The notes under the pieces are model-generated. The model did no database searches, was not told the DNA's origin, and worked only from the letters and a program-made list of their open reading frames with translations. From NCBI GenBank assembly GCA_034437895.1, contig DAOTTO010000034.1, forward strand, positions 1-5,338: a DNA stretch of 5,338 bases. The letters are read 5' to 3'. The DNA is from JANRLJ01 sp034437895. GTDB taxonomy: Bacteria; Chloroflexota; Anaerolineae; Aggregatilineales; Phototrophicaceae. This document shows positions 1-5,000 of the stretch, in pieces. A program made the position numbers and the translations under genes. Position 1 is the stretch's first letter, and each line of letters starts with the position of its first letter.

Positions 1-86
1 TATTTTCTTCATAGTGTCCCCAAATGTGACATTGCATAGCGATAATTTTATCCTAACGCAAATATTCACTTTTGAGCCAGAAGAAA

Positions 87-629
87 TTAACTAAAAATAG
101 CGTTTACCTCAATACTACCGATCAGCGCAGACTCAAACGTTTCTCCCATACCGTACACATCAAGCCGCGCAAACTTGCCATTTTGATGCTGCCAAACTTC
201 CACCAACTGATCGCGGGGATCAACCAGCCAATATTCACGCACAGCATGTTTTTGATACAGATTGAACTTCTCGCGCCGGTCTTTCCGTGCTGTACTAGGG
301 GAAAGCACCTCGCCAATTAAATCGGGTGCGCCAAGCAGTCGTTTTGTGCCTTCGGGGATACAGCGGCTTTCCGGCGCGAGATAGATGACATCGGGCTGCG
401 GGATATTGATTTCATCAAAGACTACATCTACCGGGGCAACATAGGCTTTTCCGCCGCGTTCTTTGGCAGCTTGCTTGAACAAAATGCCTAGATTTAAAAC
501 AACGTCCTGATGATCGAGTTCGGAGGCGGTCATTTCGATAATCTCTCCGTCGATGAGTTCGCGGGGCAAATTCGTTTCGGGTAATTCCAAAAAAGCCGCC
601 GCTGTCATCTTCATGCGGGTTTCCATCAT
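87..629 (-). CDS. Uma2 family endonuclease (DUF820, PD-(D/E)XK fold)
   Basis: The 180-residue protein has the usual length and layout of the Uma2 (DUF820) family, restriction-endonuclease-like proteins that are often multicopy in Chloroflexota and Cyanobacteria and whose cellular role is mostly unknown. Visible family marks are RELIDGEI near residues 23-30, the PQPDVIYL strand at 77-84 with Asp80, the block GAPDLIGEVLSPSTARKDRR at 100-119 with Glu107, and the YWLVDP strand at 133-138. Asp80, Glu107 and a following Lys (116 or 121) are the probable metal and catalytic residues; that assignment is inferred from the fold. No signal peptide or membrane segment is seen, so it should be cytoplasmic. 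It begins 29 bp after the PLP enzyme gene and is probably cotranscribed with it. Two ATG codons are adjacent (629 and 626); the ribosome site favours the second, giving 179 residues. The family assignment is firm, but the function is not predictable. Confidence 0.92.
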   Translation of the reverse strand: MMETRMKMTAAAFLELPETNLPRELIDGEIIEMTASELDHQDVVLNLGILFKQAAKERGGKAYVAPVDVVFDEINIPQPDVIYLAPESRCIPEGTKRLLGAPDLIGEVLSPSTARKDRREKFNLYQKHAVREYWLVDPRDQLVEVWQHQNGKFARLDVYGMGETFESALIGSIEVNAIFS

Positions 630-632
630 CGT

Positions 633-639
633 TCCTTCC
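633..639 (-). promoter_or_regulatory. Ribosome binding site of the Uma2 gene
   Basis: GGAAGGA on the minus strand lies 3 nt before the ATG at 629 and 6 nt before the ATG at 626. The 6-nt spacing is normal and 3 nt is short, so translation more likely begins at the second Met. The site sits inside the 29-bp gap after the upstream stop codon, which fits translation from a shared mRNA. Confidence 0.6.
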
Positions 640-658
640 AGAGCCTCAAAGCTAAGCG

Positions 659-1609
659 CTACTCGCCCAATATCATTGCCATCGTCACCGCATCAATGTT
701 GCCGCCGCTGATAATCGCCCCCACGCGCCCCGCGACAGGTGTATTCAAGACACCCGCCAAACTGAGCGCCCCAGACGGCTCGACAACGATTTTCATGTAG
801 GTAAAAGCAAAACGTACCGCTTCTTTAATCGCGTCTTCACTGACGGTTCGCATATCGTCTACATATTCCAGCACCAGCGGAAAGGTGTATTTTCCGAGAG
901 AGGGGGTGCGCGTTCCATCAGCAATCGTGGGCGGATTCTTGATCGTGACCAAGGTTTTAGTATGAAAGGAGCGAGTCGCGTCATCGGCGAGTTCCGGCTC
1001 AATGCCGATCACTTTCACCTGCGGCGAAGCGCCTTTCGCGGCAATCGCAGAGCCGCTGAGTAATCCGCCGCCGCCCACGCACACAAACAGCATATCCAAC
1101 TCGCCCACGTCCTCGATCAATTCTAAGGCGGCTGTCCCCTGCCCGGCGATGACATCGAGATGATCGTAGGGCGGAATCAGGACATAGCCGTGTTTTTCTA
1201 GCAGATGATTAGAGACTTCTTCGCGGTCTTCCGTCTCTGGATCATATAAAACGACTGTCGCACCATAACCTTTGGTCGCCGCGATTTTGATTGCTGGCGC
1301 ATTGGTCGGCATAACAATCGTCGTCTGTACGCCCATTATTTTCCCGACGAGCGCGACAGCCTGCGCGTGATTGCCTGACGAAAATGCCAACACACCCTGC
1401 TGCTTTTGCGCGTCGGAAAGCTGGCTGATGGCGTTATATGCGCCGCGAAATTTGAAAGCGCCCATCCGCTGAAAGTTTTCACATTTAAGAAAGATTTCCG
1501 CGCCTGTCTTTTCGTTAAGCAAATGTGAGGTCAGCACCGGTGTACGATGCACATTCCCGCGCAGACGGTCAGCGGCGGCTTTGATATGCTCAAAATTGAT
1601 TTCGGACAT
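659..1609 (-). CDS. PLP-dependent serine/threonine dehydratase or serine racemase-like ammonia-lyase
   Basis: This 316-residue protein is a fold-type II PLP enzyme of the threonine dehydratase / serine racemase / threo-3-hydroxyaspartate ammonia-lyase group. The PLP-binding Lys is Lys53 in GAFKFRGA. SSGNHAQ (77-83) contacts the substrate carboxylate and holds the Ser that serves as re-face base in racemases. GGGGLLSG (179-186) is the phosphate-binding loop, and SGGN (301-304) contacts the pyridine nitrogen. Glu204, Ala208 and Asp210 in IEPELADD match the divalent-metal site of eukaryotic serine racemase. There is no C-terminal ACT-like regulatory domain, so this is not the feedback-controlled biosynthetic IlvA; it resembles catabolic or racemase-type enzymes of 310-340 residues. 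Likely substrates are L-threonine, L-serine or 3-hydroxyaspartate, giving a 2-oxoacid and ammonia; sequence alone does not choose. The Shine-Dalgarno signal is weak (AGG 11 nt before ATG). Uma2 follows 29 bp downstream. Confidence 0.93.
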   Translation of the reverse strand: MSEINFEHIKAAADRLRGNVHRTPVLTSHLLNEKTGAEIFLKCENFQRMGAFKFRGAYNAISQLSDAQKQQGVLAFSSGNHAQAVALVGKIMGVQTTIVMPTNAPAIKIAATKGYGATVVLYDPETEDREEVSNHLLEKHGYVLIPPYDHLDVIAGQGTAALELIEDVGELDMLFVCVGGGGLLSGSAIAAKGASPQVKVIGIEPELADDATRSFHTKTLVTIKNPPTIADGTRTPSLGKYTFPLVLEYVDDMRTVSEDAIKEAVRFAFTYMKIVVEPSGALSLAGVLNTPVAGRVGAIISGGNIDAVTMAMILGE

Positions 1610-1670
1610 AAATGAAGTGGCCTATTCACAGCGTTAAACAGTAAAACTAAGAAAGTCTCTCAATTTTTAA

Positions 1671-1722
1671 CCACCAAGCCACCAAGAGCGCCAAGAATGT
1701 TTTACAAGAATTTCTCTTGGTG
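1671..1722. repeat. CCACCAAG inverted repeat in the intergenic spacer
   Basis: Two tandem copies of CCACCAAG (1671-1678 and 1679-1686) are followed by a third partial unit, CGCCAAG. The 9-mer CACCAAGAG at 1680-1688 has an exact inverse complement at 1714-1722, with a 25-nt loop. The motif recalls intergenic palindromes built from CACCAAG / CTTGGTG units that I have seen in many environmental bacterial genomes, so it is probably a REP-like dispersed repeat. On the minus strand it lies after the signalling gene and could help end its transcription, but no U-run follows. It occupies much of the 176-bp gap 1610-1785. I found no convincing promoter there for the PLP enzyme gene. Confidence 0.6.
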
Positions 1723-1785
1723 TCCTCCGTACCTAGGTGCTTCCCATTTTTCGCATTATTTTCTATGCAAAAGTGCAGGTTAAAA

Positions 1786-2904
1786 TCAAGCCTTATACGC
1801 GGGAAGGGTAACGGTAAACGTGCTACCTTCACCCATTTTACTCTGGATGCTGACCGTTCCGTCATGAAGCTCAACTAAGCCCTTCACGATGGCTAAACCT
1901 GCGCCTGATCCCTGATCTTCGTAGCGTTCTCGGTTGATTTGATAGAAGCTGCGCCAGATATAATCATATTCGGATTCAGGGATACCGCGCCCGCTGTCAA
2001 TCACTTCCAAAATAAACGTATTATCGCCGCGTCTCAGTTTTAAACAGACTGGTTTTTCTGGGGGCGAAAACTTGACGGCGTTATCAATCAATTCGCGCAC
2101 GACCATCATCAAAAAGTCATGGTCGCCTAAGATCATCGGCAGATCATCAGCAATTTCGGTTACGCATGTATGACTCACCTCATCTTGCTGCAAAATTTGA
2201 TCGCGGACGATTTCGACCAAACTAGAAAAATCAGCAATGGGACGCTTGCGATAGGCAAAGTTTTTACGTGCATCGCCTGTTTCCAGTTCGACCAACATAA
2301 TAAAGTTTTCGATCAATCGCCGCAGCCGATCCGCGCCAGAATTTACGCCGCGCAAAAACAGGAGAAGTTCACCCTCGTTCATTTCTTCTGTCCCGAAGGT
2401 CTTGAGCATATCGGCATAGGCCACCACCAGCGTCAGCGGGGTGCGGAATTCATGATTGAGGATGGTGAGGATATTGCGCTTGAGGTCAGAAATCGCCCCG
2501 GCTTGCATTTTGTTAAGCGACTGCTGGCGGCGTAAGCGCGACTCCACTGCAACCAACAAATCATCAGCATCAAACGGCTTAACAAGATAATCATCGACAC
2601 CCAATTTTTTGCCGCGCTGAATATCAGATTTTTCGCCTTTGGCAGTTAGAAAAATGAATGGAATCGTCACCCAACGCTCGTTTGTACGTACCGCTTGGAG
2701 AAAATCTAACCCATCCATGTGCGGCATCATAATATCAGACACAATCAAATCCGGCGGCGTGCCATTGGCGGTATGCAGCACATCCAGCGCTTGCTTGCCA
2801 TTCTGCGCCGTCATGACGGTGTAATGATCGAGTTCTAAAATGTCCCGGATGCCAGACAAAAGATGAATATCATCTTCCACAACGAGCAGTGTCGCTTTGT
2901 TCAT
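1786..2904 (-). CDS. Receiver-HisKA-HATPase hybrid histidine kinase, soluble
   Basis: The 372-residue signalling protein carries an N-terminal CheY-like receiver followed by a kinase core. The receiver (about 3-123) has acidic residues Glu10, Asp11 and Asp12, phospho-acceptor Asp57 in IVSDIMMP, Thr87 in FLTAKG and Lys109 in LVKPF. A short charged helix leads to HisKA (about 138-205), with the H-box ILNHEFRTPLT and phospho-His151. The HATPase domain (about 260-370) shows the N-box ELIDNAVKFS (Asn275), G1 box DSGRGIP (303-309), an F-box-like IWRSFYQIN and G2 box GSGAGLAIV (332-340). All key residues are present, so it should be active. There is no membrane segment or PAS/GAF sensor; input probably comes by phosphotransfer to Asp57 from another kinase. 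No output regulator lies adjacent. MNKATLLVVEDD is the expected receiver start; a weak AAAGG lies 10 nt upstream. It stands alone, with spacers of 176 and 193 bp. Confidence 0.93.
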   Translation of the reverse strand: MNKATLLVVEDDIHLLSGIRDILELDHYTVMTAQNGKQALDVLHTANGTPPDLIVSDIMMPHMDGLDFLQAVRTNERWVTIPFIFLTAKGEKSDIQRGKKLGVDDYLVKPFDADDLLVAVESRLRRQQSLNKMQAGAISDLKRNILTILNHEFRTPLTLVVAYADMLKTFGTEEMNEGELLLFLRGVNSGADRLRRLIENFIMLVELETGDARKNFAYRKRPIADFSSLVEIVRDQILQQDEVSHTCVTEIADDLPMILGDHDFLMMVVRELIDNAVKFSPPEKPVCLKLRRGDNTFILEVIDSGRGIPESEYDYIWRSFYQINRERYEDQGSGAGLAIVKGLVELHDGTVSIQSKMGEGSTFTVTLPAYKA

Positions 2905-2947
2905 AGTAAATGTGCCTTTTGCTGCATATTTTTAGGCGTGATATCTC

Positions 2948-2976
2948 AAATTATCCACATCCACTGGATGTAACAA
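2948..2976 (-). promoter_or_regulatory. Possible promoter with an embedded palindromic operator
   Basis: On the minus strand TTGTTA (2971-2976) is followed 17 nt later by TAATTT (2948-2953), or 15 nt later by the better -10 match GATAAT (2950-2955). Between them lies a perfect palindrome, ACATCCA-C-TGGATGT on the plus strand (2957-2971), with 7-bp arms and a one-base centre. It lies about 45 bp upstream of the signalling gene start, where a promoter is expected. A palindrome in the -35/-10 spacer would suit a dimeric repressor. The palindrome is seen directly; the promoter and operator roles are inferred. Confidence 0.35.
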
Positions 2977-3027
2977 TACTATAACATTTAAAAAGATACC
3001 GAGACCTTTGAAATAAGATAGCATAAA

Positions 3028-3082
3028 GTTGGAAGATAAATTGTAAAGATTTTACCAAATTTAATGGATGCAATCTTCCAAC
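3028..3082. repeat. Long imperfect hairpin after the homoserine dehydrogenase gene
   Basis: GTTGGAAGAT (3028-3037) and ATCTTCCAAC (3073-3082) form a perfect 10-bp inverted repeat. Inside it the AT-rich arms TAAATTGTAAA and TTTACCAAATTTA pair again with a two-base bulge, leaving a loop near GAT at 3048-3050 and an asymmetric internal loop around 3064-3072. The structure starts 15 bp beyond the stop codon of the homoserine dehydrogenase gene, as a terminator or 3' mRNA-stabilising hairpin would. There is no strong U-run on the minus-strand transcript, so it is not a textbook Rho-independent terminator. Confidence 0.55.
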
Positions 3083-3097
3083 CCTGATTAATTTGCG

Positions 3098-4117
3098 TCA
3101 ACCACCTGCGAGATGAATTTCCAGTAAGTCCGATAGCAGCGCGAATCCGGTTTGAATCCGGCCTGCACCTGCCCCAATTAACGTCACATCCCCCATTAAA
3201 TCCGTCGTATAAGTAATGGCATTGTTCGCGCCGCTGACGTTTGCCAGCGGATTACTGATCGGCAGCCTGACCGGGGCGACATCCGCGCCTTCGGGTGTGA
3301 CGGTGGCGATCAGCTTCCAGCGTTCACCATTGGCTTGAGCGGATTGTATATCCTCCGGCGTAATCTCGGTAATGCCTGTGACACCCATCTGATCGAGTGT
3401 AAGCTGTTGATTAAATAAAGCGGCGGCGAGGATAATCGCTTTGCCCGCAGCATCCCATCCATCGACATCACCGGAAGGATCGGTTTCGGCATAGCCTAAT
3501 GCCTGCGCCTGTGCGAGCGCTTCGGTATAAGGCAAACCGCCTTCCATTTGCGTCAGGATATAATTGGTCGTGCCGTTGAGGATGCCCTGTGCCGTCGTGA
3601 TGGTGCAGCCTGCCAGCGCATTCATCGCCAGCCGAATCGAAGGCGTTCCCGCCATCACTGTCCCTTCAAAGCGCAGCATCTTTTTCGCCGCCGCTGCTTT
3701 TTCCATCAATTCAGCATAAGCCACCGCTACCGGCCCTTTATTCGCCAAAACGACGTGCTTGCCTGTGTCAAATGCCGCGTAACACAGATCGAGCGCAGGC
3801 TGTCCGGTTTGCAAGTTGGTCGGGCTGACTTCCACCAAGACATCGGCATTGGATTCGCGTACTAGCCGCAGCGGATCCCAATTGCGTTGGAGTTGCGCGG
3901 AATCGGGATAGTTATTGAGATTGCCGGAGTCGAGCGCCTTCATCAGCGTGGGCAGGGTTAAGCCGCTGGGTAAAAATAATGTCCCCTTACTCTGTGTAGC
4001 GGCGGCGACGATGCGCGGCGCGAATTTATATTTCTGGCGCAGTTCATCACGTTTATCAATAAAAATGCGGACTAACCCTTGTCCGACATTACCGAGGCCG
4101 ATGAGGGCTATATTCAT
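3098..4117 (-). CDS. hom: Homoserine dehydrogenase, short form without ACT domain
   Basis: The 339-residue enzyme reduces L-aspartate 4-semialdehyde to L-homoserine with NAD(P)H, the branch step towards threonine and methionine. An N-terminal Rossmann fold begins at once with GLGNVGQG (7-14). The homoserine-binding and catalytic half contains VVLANKGPVA (122-131, Lys127), GTVMAGTPS (152-160), LNGTTNYIL (180-188) and the signature GYAETDPSGDVDGWDAAGKA (208-227). Glu211, Asp222 and Lys226 keep the spacing of yeast Glu208, Asp219 and Lys223, so the active site looks complete. There is no C-terminal ACT domain, so threonine feedback through ACT is not expected; the length resembles the yeast-type enzyme rather than the roughly 430-residue bacterial form. 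I chose the ATG at 4117 because AAGGA lies 7 nt upstream and the Rossmann motif starts immediately; an in-frame ATG at 4174 would lie upstream of the likely -10 box. Genes for aspartokinase or threonine synthase are not in view. Confidence 0.95.
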   Translation of the reverse strand: MNIALIGLGNVGQGLVRIFIDKRDELRQKYKFAPRIVAAATQSKGTLFLPSGLTLPTLMKALDSGNLNNYPDSAQLQRNWDPLRLVRESNADVLVEVSPTNLQTGQPALDLCYAAFDTGKHVVLANKGPVAVAYAELMEKAAAAKKMLRFEGTVMAGTPSIRLAMNALAGCTITTAQGILNGTTNYILTQMEGGLPYTEALAQAQALGYAETDPSGDVDGWDAAGKAIILAAALFNQQLTLDQMGVTGITEITPEDIQSAQANGERWKLIATVTPEGADVAPVRLPISNPLANVSGANNAITYTTDLMGDVTLIGAGAGRIQTGFALLSDLLEIHLAGG

Positions 4118-4124
4118 AAATGAA

Positions 4125-4129
4125 TCCTT
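4125..4129 (-). promoter_or_regulatory. Ribosome binding site of homoserine dehydrogenase
   Basis: AAGGA on the minus strand lies 7 nt before the ATG at 4117. This good spacing fixes the start and argues against the in-frame ATG 57 bp further upstream, which would add 19 residues not typical of the family. Confidence 0.75.
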
Positions 4130-4163
4130 GCATGGGCTGTTTGACAGGCCGAAATTACGGCTT

Positions 4164-4193
4164 ATTATAACCAATGAGGGGAAAAGTAGGTAA
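4164..4193 (-). promoter_or_regulatory. Probable promoter of homoserine dehydrogenase
   Basis: A perfect TATAAT (4164-4169) is preceded 18 nt upstream by a weak TTACCT (4188-4193). The transcript would begin near 4157, giving a leader of about 40 nt. That leader holds a small palindrome, GCCG-AAATTA-CGGC (4148-4161). The -10 match is clear, the -35 is only 3 of 6, so sigma-70-type use is likely but not certain. Confidence 0.5.
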
Positions 4194-4280
4194 CGAGTTT
4201 TGAAGCATCCGAAACCGAAAACGCACCGCCCAAATTCGGCTTGGTCATGGCAAACGCCACTAATGTATGTTTTTTTTTAG

Positions 4281-4305
4281 GAGAGCCAATCGGCTCTCTT
4301 TTTTT
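4281..4305 (+). terminator. Rho-independent terminator, plus strand
   Basis: A perfect 7-bp stem GAGAGCC / GGCTCTC (4281-4287 and 4292-4298) with loop AATC is followed by seven T residues (4299-4305). This is a textbook intrinsic terminator for plus-strand transcription, although no intact plus-strand gene lies upstream. A short open frame, 4204-4263, ends with TAA 17 bp before the stem and encodes a basic tail ending RLGHGKRH; it may be the residue of a gene that once stood before cmk. A second T-run lies just upstream of the stem (4270-4278), so the minus-strand RNA would carry A-runs and would not terminate here. Confidence 0.8.
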
Positions 4306-4331
4306 GCCTTGTTACCGGAAAGGAAAAAATA

Positions 4332-4632
4332 ATGGTCTATGCGACAACGATTGCGATTGATGGCTCTGCCGCCAGTGGAAAAAGCACCCTCGGCGCTCGT
4401 CTCATAGAACAGTTGGATTAACCTCAGTTTTGGATAGCGTACTTTGATTAACTTTTATGATGTCCTCATCCCCCGACCCCTTCTCCATTGCATGGCGAAG
4501 GGGAGGAAAATGGTTCACAATGGTTCTTTAAGTCCCCTCTCTACGAAGTGGGGAGGGGATTTAGGGGTGGGGATAGAATGAAAACACTATCCGAAACTCA
4601 GGTCAGATTATGTATTTGTCGATGCGGGGTGA
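4332..4632 (+). pseudogene. cmk: Cytidylate kinase 5' fragment, interrupted and truncated
   Basis: An ATG at 4332, with AGGA 7 nt upstream (4321-4324), opens a 29-codon frame reading TIAIDGSAASGKSTLGARLI at residues 5-24. This is the N-terminus of (d)CMP kinase with its P-loop GSAASGKST (11-19), which phosphorylates CMP and dCMP. The frame stops at TAA (4419-4421), exactly where an inverted-repeat element begins. Beyond that element, at the second GATTA copy (4606-4610), the reading resumes as D-Y-V-F-V-D-A-G (4606-4629), matching the YLYFDTG segment that follows in Cmk. Homology then ends: a TGA comes next and nothing resembling the remaining roughly 180 residues follows. The piece is therefore about 37 codons of a protein normally about 220 long, split by an insertion and cut at its 3' side. 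It has lost the CMP-binding and lid regions and cannot be functional. Cmk is normally important for growth, so an intact copy is expected elsewhere. Confidence 0.8.
4421..4605. mobile_element. MITE-like non-autonomous inverted-repeat element inside cmk
   Basis: The ends form a 20-bp imperfect terminal inverted repeat: ACCTCAGTTTTGGATAGCGT at 4421-4440 matches the complement of 4584-4603 at 17 of 20 positions. GATTA flanks the element on both sides (4416-4420 and 4606-4610), as a 5-bp target duplication would; two extra bases (CA) on the right leave the exact end uncertain. Taking out the element plus one GATTA restores the cmk reading frame. The roughly 185-bp interior encodes no protein and is strongly palindromic. 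ATCCCC..ACCCC (4468-4480) pairs with GGGGTGGGGAT (4564-4574). One hairpin is CCCCTTC / GAAGGGG (4477-4483 and 4497-4503), and another is TCCCCTC / GAGGGGA (4533-4539 and 4553-4559). It would need a transposase supplied by a related full-length insertion sequence; I cannot name the family from the ends. Confidence 0.75.
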
Positions 4633-4647
4633 GAAAGGCCAGAAAAA

Positions 4648-4872
4648 TTAGGGGCGCGAAGTCAGCCAAGCCTCAGCCTCCACACTGTGGATACCTTCCC
4701 CAGCCAGCAGTGTTAGTCCTGAGCCGTCGGCACGGATGGCATACAGGTCGCTCTCGCCCCCATCTTTAGTTGCCGTAAACGCAATCCAGTTCCCATCTGG
4801 CGACCAGATCGGCGCATATTCATATCCCGGCATCGTCGTCAATTGGCGCGGCGTTTGGGTTTCTACGTTCAT
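4648..4872 (-). pseudogene. TolB-like WD40/PD40 beta-propeller C-terminal fragment
   Basis: The 74-codon frame carries one clear PD40 (WD40-like, TolB type) propeller repeat: YAPIWSPDGNWIAF at residues 19-32 followed by the SDLYAIRADGSGLTLL strand pair at 41-56. It is preceded by the tail of another blade (MNVETQTPRQLT, 1-12). Proteins of this type have many such repeats, so a one-and-a-half-repeat product cannot close a propeller. The first Met aligns with a residue internal to a blade (typical form: xYVMNVET), and an in-frame TAA lies seven codons upstream, so this is the 3' end of a once longer gene. A TATAAT box lies 20 bp upstream of the ATG and GAGG 3 nt before it, so a small product might still be made. 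Its stop codon lies about 15 bp from the end of the facing cmk fragment. A deliberate small protein is possible but less likely. Confidence 0.65.
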
Positions 4873-4892
4873 GCGCCTCGATTTTGCGGGGC

Positions 4893-4922
4893 ATTATATC
4901 TGTTGCGCTCAATCGCGGTTAA
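4893..4922 (-). promoter_or_regulatory. Possible promoter before the propeller fragment
   Basis: A perfect TATAAT (4893-4898) follows TTAACC (4917-4922) after 18 nt; the -35 matches 4 of 6. The expected transcript start near 4886 gives a leader of about 14 nt to the ATG at 4872. The rest of the 128-bp spacer (4873-5000) shows no gene I can support. Confidence 0.4.
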
Positions 4923-5000
4923 AAGCGGAGGGCAATCGGTGGAAAGATCATCACTCGGCTTAGATGCCGTTCAAATTGGCGCATCCGGGCTGGGTGACGA

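Noticed and set aside
41..52. Small palindrome GATAATTTTATC near the left edge
   Set aside because: Five-base AT-rich arms are expected by chance, and no terminator or operator context is visible.
1608..1618. Identical TTCATTTATG start context in the PLP enzyme and homoserine dehydrogenase genes
   Set aside because: A ten-base AT-rich match without shared sequence further upstream is probably coincidence.
1635..1663. Promoter TTGAGA with a box 17 nt downstream, before the PLP enzyme
   Set aside because: The -35 matches 5 of 6, but the -10 at that distance (TGTTTA) is too poor to support a call.
1647..1874. Minus-strand open frame of 75 codons
   Set aside because: It overlaps the end of the kinase gene in another frame and runs through the CCACCAAG repeat; no motif is seen.
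2170..2535. Plus-strand open frame of 121 codons
   Set aside because: It lies antisense within the kinase gene, whose domains are unmistakable; the translated product has no recognisable motif.
3548..3865. Plus-strand open frame of 105 codons
   Set aside because: It is antisense to the catalytic region of homoserine dehydrogenase and rich in Arg, His and Cys, as shadow frames usually are.
4118..4174. In-frame N-terminal extension of homoserine dehydrogenase from an ATG at 4174
   Set aside because: It lies upstream of the likely -10 box TATAAT and has no family similarity, while the ATG at 4117 has AAGGA at 7 nt and begins the Rossmann fold directly.
4463..4575. CRISPR-like or integron-type repeat
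   Set aside because: The CCCC/GGGG units are inverted rather than direct, without regular spacers, and lie between transposon-like terminal repeats.
4488..4769. Plus-strand open frame of 93 codons
   Set aside because: It runs through the non-coding palindromic element and the antisense of the propeller fragment, with no ribosome site or family motif.
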